A stretch of 9,157 nt of DNA from Bryobacteraceae bacterium (lineage in GTDB: Bacteria; Acidobacteriota; Terriglobia; Bryobacterales; Bryobacteraceae). The stretch spans positions 1-9,157 of the forward strand of contig JASHQT010000685.1 of NCBI GenBank assembly GCA_030039005.1, written 5' to 3'. Made by a program: the position numbers and the translations under genes. The notes beneath the pieces were generated by a model. That model made no database searches, was not told where the DNA came from, and saw only the letters and a list, made by a program, of their open reading frames with translations. Positions 5,967 through 9,157 of this stretch are shown here, piece by piece (the first letter of the stretch is position 1; each line of letters begins with the position of its first letter).

Positions 5967-6431
5967 ATGAATCTCAGCAATCTCCGCCCGCCCAAGGGGC
6001 AAAAACAGAAGAAACAGCGCGTCGGTCAGGGCATGGGCACCGGACGCGGCAAATATTCCGGCCGCGGCGCCAAAGGTGCGCGCTCCATCTCCGGCTACAG
6101 CATGATGCGCGGTTTTGAAGGCGGCCAGATGCCGCTGCACCGCCGTCTGCCCAAGCGCGGATTTACCAACATCTTCAAGAAAGAGTACGCCATCGTGAAC
6201 CTGGGCCGCCTGGAGCAGCTGGAGGGTGATTCCTTCGATCCCGGCCGGCTGCTCGAGCTCGGCGTCATCAAAAAGCTCGGCGCGGGCCTCAAGGTGCTCG
6301 GCTCGGGCGACATCACGCGTAAAATAGAAGTGCGGGCGCACTTGTTCTCGAAATCGGCTCTGGAGAAGATCCAGAAGGCCGGCGGAACCGGAAGCGTTAT
6401 CGAGAGCGATTCACCAGCGAAGCCCCAATAA
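5967..6431 (+). CDS. rplO: Large ribosomal subunit protein L15 (uL15)
   Basis: L15 binds several 23S rRNA domains late in 50S assembly through a long, glycine- and arginine-rich N-terminal extension. That extension is visible at about residues 1-58: MNLSNLRPPKGQKQKKQRVG, then GMGTGRGKYSGRGAKGARS and the GFEGGQMPLHRRLPKRGF block. The globular C-terminal half carries the family signature region ELGVIKKLGAGLKVLGSGDI and AHLFSKSALEKIQKAGGT. The 154-residue length is normal. The ATG at 5967 has AAGGA at 5955-5959, 7 nt upstream, in the 17-nt gap after rpmD. It precedes secY by 11 nt, the standard end of the spc unit. Confidence 0.98.
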   Translation: MNLSNLRPPKGQKQKKQRVGQGMGTGRGKYSGRGAKGARSISGYSMMRGFEGGQMPLHRRLPKRGFTNIFKKEYAIVNLGRLEQLEGDSFDPGRLLELGVIKKLGAGLKVLGSGDITRKIEVRAHLFSKSALEKIQKAGGTGSVIESDSPAKPQ

Positions 6432-6442
6432 GGTAGGCACCG

Positions 6443-7843
6443 ATGAAGCTGTTAGACACCATCGCCAACATGTTCCGGATTCCGGACCTGCGGAAGCGCA
6501 TTCTCTTCACGCTGGGGCTGCTGGCGGTCTACCGCCTGGGCGGCCACATTCCGACACCGGGAATCGACAGCAACCGCTTGGCGCAGTTCTTCCAGCAGAA
6601 TGCGGGATCGCTCTTCGGCTTTATCGATCTGTTCAGCGGCGGCATGTTCCGCCGCTTGACCATTTTCGCCTTGGGCATCATGCCCTATATCACCGCTTCC
6701 ATCATTTTGCAGTTGCTCCAGGTGGTGGTTCCGACGCTCGAAAAGCTGCAGAAGGAAGGTGAACTCGGCCGCCGCAAGATCACGCAGTGGACGCGCTATC
6801 TCACTATCATCCTGGGCGTGATCCAGTCCTTCGGCATTGCGCTGACGCTGGAGAAATCCCAAGGCGGCTTCGTCCTGAATCCGGGCATCGGATTCATGTT
6901 GATGACGGTCCTCACGCTCACCGCCGGCACCACGTTCATCATGTGGCTGGGCGAGCAGATCACCGAACGCGGCATCGGTAACGGAATGTCGCTGCTGATC
7001 TTCGCCGGCATCGTGGTGGGCCTGCCCCGCGCCATCGACAACATCTACGATCACGTGTTCCGCGTGCGCGACTGGACCCCCATTCACCTGATCATCATCC
7101 TGGCGGTGATGCTGGCCGTGGTGGGGTTCATCGTCCTGGTGGAGCGTGGCGAACGCCGCATCCCGGTGCAATATGCCAAGCGCATCCAGGGCCGCAAGCT
7201 GATGGGCGGGCAATCCAGCCATCTGCCGCTCAAGGTCAACGCCGGTGGCGTGATGCCGGTCATCTTCGCTTCCTCGTTGTTGGCTTTCCCTCAGACGCTC
7301 ACCAATTGGCAGGTGGTCAAGAATTCGCCGTTCCTGAGTAGCATAGTCGATTCCTTCAGCGGTAATCAGCCTCTCTACTATCTGCTCTTCTGCGTGCTGA
7401 TTATGTTCTTCGCTTTCTTCTACGTTTCCATCATCTTCAATCCCAACGAAGCGGCGGACAACATGCGCAAGTACGGCGGATTCATCCCCGGCATTCGCCC
7501 CGGAAAGAATACCGCCGAGTATATCAACAAGAGCCTCACCAAGATCACGGTAGTCGGCGGTTTGTACCTTTCGGTGCTGTCGCTGATTCCGCAGATCATG
7601 ATCGCGGGCATCAAGCTGCAACGGTTGCCATTGGTCGGCAACTGGATCGATACGTATTTTCCCCGCTGGCTGCTGGACGGCCTGAACGTCAACTTCTTCT
7701 TCGGCGGCACTTCGCTGCTGATCGTGGTTGGCGTCGCGATGGACACCGTGAATCAGGTGGAGGCGCAATTAATCATGCGGCACTACGAGGGTTTCACTCC
7801 GCGCTCCGGCCGGATTCGGGGCCGCCGCAGCACTGTCTCCTAG
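6443..7843 (+). CDS. secY: Protein translocase channel subunit SecY
   Basis: SecY is the pore of the SecYEG translocon in the cytoplasmic membrane; it passes secretory proteins driven by SecA and inserts membrane proteins from docked ribosomes. I see ten membrane segments, at roughly residues 18-35, 74-96, 117-138, 150-170, 183-202, 213-234, 267-285, 312-332, 366-390 and 418-438. The plug region is around 58-72 (FGFIDLFSGGMFRRL). Cytoplasmic loops needed for SecA and ribosome contact are conserved: QYAKRIQGRKLMGGQSSHLP (about 243-262) and GGFIPGIRPGKNTAEYI, with Arg352 matching the essential arginine of E. coli. The end YEGFTPRSGRIRGRR is the usual basic tail. The 466-residue length is slightly above average. 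Its position at the end of spc is universal; adk does not follow it here. Confidence 0.99.
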   Translation: MKLLDTIANMFRIPDLRKRILFTLGLLAVYRLGGHIPTPGIDSNRLAQFFQQNAGSLFGFIDLFSGGMFRRLTIFALGIMPYITASIILQLLQVVVPTLEKLQKEGELGRRKITQWTRYLTIILGVIQSFGIALTLEKSQGGFVLNPGIGFMLMTVLTLTAGTTFIMWLGEQITERGIGNGMSLLIFAGIVVGLPRAIDNIYDHVFRVRDWTPIHLIIILAVMLAVVGFIVLVERGERRIPVQYAKRIQGRKLMGGQSSHLPLKVNAGGVMPVIFASSLLAFPQTLTNWQVVKNSPFLSSIVDSFSGNQPLYYLLFCVLIMFFAFFYVSIIFNPNEAADNMRKYGGFIPGIRPGKNTAEYINKSLTKITVVGGLYLSVLSLIPQIMIAGIKLQRLPLVGNWIDTYFPRWLLDGLNVNFFFGGTSLLIVVGVAMDTVNQVEAQLIMRHYEGFTPRSGRIRGRRSTVS

Positions 7844-7851
7844 GGTCGGGC

Positions 7852-7880
7852 TTTTTAAGCGGATGATTTTGCAATATAAT
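7852..7880 (+). promoter_or_regulatory. Probable sigma-70 type promoter for map-infA-rpmJ-rpsM
   Basis: A perfect -10 hexamer TATAAT lies at 7875-7880 in the only AT-rich patch of the secY-map gap. The hexamer 17 nt upstream (7852-7857, TTTTTA) is a weak -35, and there is no TGn extension. A start site near 7887 would give a leader of about 78 nt before map. I infer a separate transcription unit for the alpha-operon genes; read-through from secY is also likely, since no terminator is visible. Confidence 0.55.
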
Positions 7881-7903
7881 GGATGTATCAGCCTGTCCCG
7901 TCC

Positions 7904-7923
7904 AGAGGGCGCGTGTGCGCCTC
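7904..7923 (+). promoter_or_regulatory. GC-rich hairpin in the map leader
   Basis: GGCGC at 7908-7912 pairs with GCGCC at 7917-7921 around a GTGT loop. The stem extends by A-T and G-C pairs at 7905-7906/7922-7923 if G7907 bulges. No run of T follows, so it is not an intrinsic terminator. It sits between the TATAAT box and the map start and could affect leader stability or translation; that role is inference. Confidence 0.4.
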
Positions 7924-7964
7924 GATCTGCATCTAAGAATTTCGCGGGAAGCCAGATCTAGGAG

Positions 7965-8735
7965 ATGATCATCCGTAAGAACCGCAACGAGTTGGAACAG
8001 ATGCGCAAAAGCGGATTGCTCGTCTGGCAGATCCTCCAGGATCTCTCCAAAATGGTGGAGGAAGGCGTTACCACCCAGGACCTGGAAGTTGCGGCCGAGA
8101 AGATGATGAAGGACGCGGGCGCGAAGCCGGCCTTCAAGGGTTATTACACGTCGGCGGCGGGCAGCAAGTACCCGTTCGTGCTATGCACGTCGGTGAACGA
8201 CCAGATCGTGCACGGGATGCCCTCGCCGAAGACGAAGTTGAAGAAGGGCGACATCGTTTCCATCGACACCGGCGTGCAGTTGAACGGTTATTTTGGCGAT
8301 TCGGCCATTACGGTGCCGGTGGGCGAGATTAATGAGTCGGCGAAGAAACTGCTGAAGGTGACCCAGGAGTCGCTGGAGCTGGCGATCGGCAAGGTGCGGT
8401 CCGGAAACCGGCTGTTCGATATTTGCGGCACCGTGGAGCAGCACGTGGTGGAGAACGGGTTTTCGGTGGTGCGCGAGATGGTGGGCCACGGGATCGGCAC
8501 AAAACTGCACGAGGAGCCGCAGGTCCCCAATTACGTGGATCGCCGGAACGAAAATCCGCGTCTGAAGGAAGGCATGGTGCTGGCCATCGAGCCGATGGTG
8601 AACGCCGGCGCCCCCGACATGCGCGTACTGCCGGACAAGTGGACGGCGGTCACCAAGGATCATTCGCTGTCGGCGCATTTCGAGCACTGCGTGGCGGTGA
8701 CTTCCAATGGGCCGTGGGTTTTGACGCGGCCGTGA
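7965..8735 (+). CDS. map: Methionine aminopeptidase, type I
   Basis: This cytosolic enzyme removes the initiator methionine from new proteins when the second residue is small, after deformylation. All metal-binding residues are present: Asp101 (SIDTGV), Asp112 (FGDSAIT), His175 (VGHGIGTKLHEEP), Glu209 (LAIEPM) and Glu240 (FEHCVAVT). His83 (IVHGMP) and His182 match the catalytic/substrate histidines. The 256-residue length and the lack of a 60-residue insertion make it type I. There is no N-terminal zinc finger or SH3-binding extension. An in-frame stop at 7959-7961 forces the start to 7965 or later, and MIIRKNRNELEQMRKSG aligns with family N-termini. AGGAG at 7960-7964 touches the ATG directly, an unusually short spacing. 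The stop is overlapped by the GTG of infA. Confidence 0.98.
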   Translation: MIIRKNRNELEQMRKSGLLVWQILQDLSKMVEEGVTTQDLEVAAEKMMKDAGAKPAFKGYYTSAAGSKYPFVLCTSVNDQIVHGMPSPKTKLKKGDIVSIDTGVQLNGYFGDSAITVPVGEINESAKKLLKVTQESLELAIGKVRSGNRLFDICGTVEQHVVENGFSVVREMVGHGIGTKLHEEPQVPNYVDRRNENPRLKEGMVLAIEPMVNAGAPDMRVLPDKWTAVTKDHSLSAHFEHCVAVTSNGPWVLTRP

Positions 8736-8929
8736 CAGTGGATGCGGTCGTGGTCGAGCTGTTACCGAGTGCGATCGTGAAGGTGAAGTTGGAAAATGAA
8801 GCCGTGGTTCTGGCGCATGCGGCCGGCGCGGCGAAGACGAATTTTGTGAGAGTGAGGCCGGGCGACAAGGTGCAGGTGGAGTTATCGCCGCACGATCCGG
8901 GACGCGGAAGAATAGTTAAGAAGCTGTAG
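8732..8929 (+). CDS. infA: Translation initiation factor IF-1, short form
   Basis: IF-1 occupies the A site of the 30S subunit during initiation, with IF-2 and IF-3. The OB-fold core is readable: VDAVVVELLPSAIVKVKLEN, then VLAHAAGAAKTNFVRVRPGDKV and VELSPHDPGRGRIV. The strings LEN, VLAH, PGDKV, VELSP and GRI match the family. The frame is open far upstream, but the homology begins at about 8738. The best start is the GTG at 8732, which overlaps the map TGA as GTGA and implies translational coupling; GTG at 8738 is the alternative. This gives 65 residues, against about 72, with the usual MAKEE-type N-terminus missing and the end shortened to IVKKL. No good ribosome binding site precedes it. 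The usual HISGKMR is HAAGAAK here, so it is somewhat divergent. Confidence 0.92.
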   Translation: MTVDAVVVELLPSAIVKVKLENEAVVLAHAAGAAKTNFVRVRPGDKVQVELSPHDPGRGRIVKKL

Positions 8930-8976
8930 TGCAGGTACTCTTGCCTGCTATGTAGCGCAGAGACTCTTGTCTGCGG
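8926..8976 (+). repeat. Tandem 26-nt repeat forming two hairpins between infA and rpmJ
   Basis: Copy 1 (8926-8951) and copy 2 (from 8952) have an exact 26-nt period and agree at 19 of the first 23 positions. Each is an imperfect palindrome. In copy 1, GCAGG (8931-8935) pairs with CCTGC (8944-8948). In copy 2, CGCAGA (8956-8961) pairs with TCTGCG (8970-8975). The loops share ACTCTTG. The G-C pair closing the stem in copy 1 is A-T in copy 2, so both arms changed together. Copy 2 ends on the first G of the rpmJ ribosome binding site. It fills the 57-nt gap between infA and rpmJ, together with that binding site. Confidence 0.82.
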
Positions 8977-8986
8977 AGGTGAACGA

Positions 8987-9100
8987 ATGAAAGTGCGAGC
9001 GTCGGTCAAGAAAATGTGCGACAAGTGCAAAGTGATCCACCGTCAGGGCGTGGTCCGGGTCATCTGCACCAATCCAAAGCATAAGCAGCGGCAGGGATAA
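8987..9100 (+). CDS. rpmJ: Large ribosomal subunit protein L36, zinc-binding form (bL36)
   Basis: L36 is the smallest 50S protein and helps organise 23S rRNA near the L7/L12 stalk base. The 37 residues read [37 protein letters not shown]. Zinc ligands are Cys11, Cys14, Cys27 and His32, the standard C+ ribbon. The ATG at 8987 follows a strong GGAGG (8975-8979) by 7 nt, directly downstream of a hairpin repeat. Placement between infA and rpsM is the classic alpha-operon order. The usual ending is KHKQRQG, as here. Confidence 0.97.
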   Translation: MKVRASVKKMCDKCKVIHRQGVVRVICTNPKHKQRQG

Positions 9101-9123
9101 GGCCAAGGAATAAAGGAAAAGAC

Positions 9124-9157
9124 ATGGCGCGTATTGCAGGTGTCGATTTACCAGCCA
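9124..9157 (+). CDS. rpsM: Small ribosomal subunit protein S13 (uS13), 5' end only
   Basis: S13 sits at the top of the 30S head and bridges to the 50S subunit and the P-site tRNA. Only the first 11 codons are inside the window: MARIAGVDLPA, which is the near-invariant S13 N-terminus. The ATG at 9124 has AAGGA at 9113-9117, 6 nt upstream, in the 23-nt gap after rpmJ. The gene continues past the window end, where rpsK, rpsD, rpoA and rplQ would be expected. Confidence 0.93.
   Translation, partial: MARIAGVDLPA

Noticed and set aside
7846..7860. Possible intrinsic terminator after secY (GGGCTTTTTAAGC)
   Set aside because: The T-run lacks a stable GC stem before it; the only pairing is a 4-bp GCTT/AAGC. 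It reads better as the AT-rich upstream part of the promoter.
7883..7936. 17-codon upstream frame (MYQPVPSRGRVCASICI) in the map leader
   Set aside because: Its ATG would lie just upstream of the start site predicted from TATAAT, it has no ribosome binding site, and it overlaps the hairpin; only read-through transcripts would carry it.
8423..8731. Longer N-terminal extension for infA, giving 168 residues
   Set aside because: The extra part is the shifted frame of map, Arg/Gly-rich with no similarity to IF-1; the family core begins at the GTG overlap.
1..9157. Mobile element, CRISPR array, tRNA, rRNA or defence gene
   Set aside because: No transposase, regular spaced repeat array, tRNA-like cloverleaf or non-ribosomal accessory gene is visible; every long frame on the + strand is accounted for by a housekeeping gene.

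Overview
The window is a stretch of the bacterial S10-spc-alpha ribosomal protein cluster. All genes are on the + strand. From left to right they are the 3' end of rplV, then rpsC, rplP, rpmC, rpsQ, rplN, rplX, rplE, rpsN, rpsH, rplF, rplR, rpsE, rpmD, rplO, secY, map, infA, rpmJ and the first codons of rpsM. The gene set and order are the classic ones, with one departure: adk, often found between secY and map, is absent. The DNA is GC-rich. The zinc-binding forms of S14 and L36, the proline-rich tail on S3, the extended S17 and the short IF-1 fit a GC-rich environmental bacterium. Acidobacteriota (Solibacter/Bryobacter-like) is my best guess, but this is an impression from protein resemblance and not something the window proves.

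Layout. Positions 1-2293 hold the end of the S10 operon (rplV to rpsQ). Positions 2290-7843 hold the spc operon (rplN to secY). Packing is very tight. rplV/rpsC, rplN/rplX and rpsE/rpmD overlap by 1 nt, rpsQ/rplN overlap by 4 nt (ATGA), and rplF/rplR abut, so much of the unit is probably translated by coupling. A 121-nt gap after secY (7844-7964) carries a perfect TATAAT box and a GC-rich hairpin. It is the only good promoter candidate and probably drives map-infA-rpmJ-rpsM. infA starts with a GTG that overlaps the map stop by 3 nt. No intergenic stretch is longer than this gap, so nothing over 300 nt is unassigned.

Function. The products assemble the two ribosomal subunits: S3, S17, S14, S8, S5 and S13, and L22, L16, L29, L14, L24, L5, L6, L18, L30, L15 and L36. 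The cluster also makes initiation factor IF-1, the SecY translocon channel and the methionine aminopeptidase that trims new proteins. It therefore covers building the ribosome, starting translation, and exporting or processing the product.

Unusual content. I see no new enzymatic or defence system. What stands out is in the small gaps. Four carry clear short local duplications: a 10-mer three times around rplP/rpmC, about 27 nt twice between rplE and rpsN, 22 nt twice at rpsH/rplF, and 26 nt twice between infA and rpmJ. The last pair forms two hairpins that differ by a compensatory base change. These repeats, the map leader and the lineage-specific tails on S3 and S17 are the parts worth a second look.
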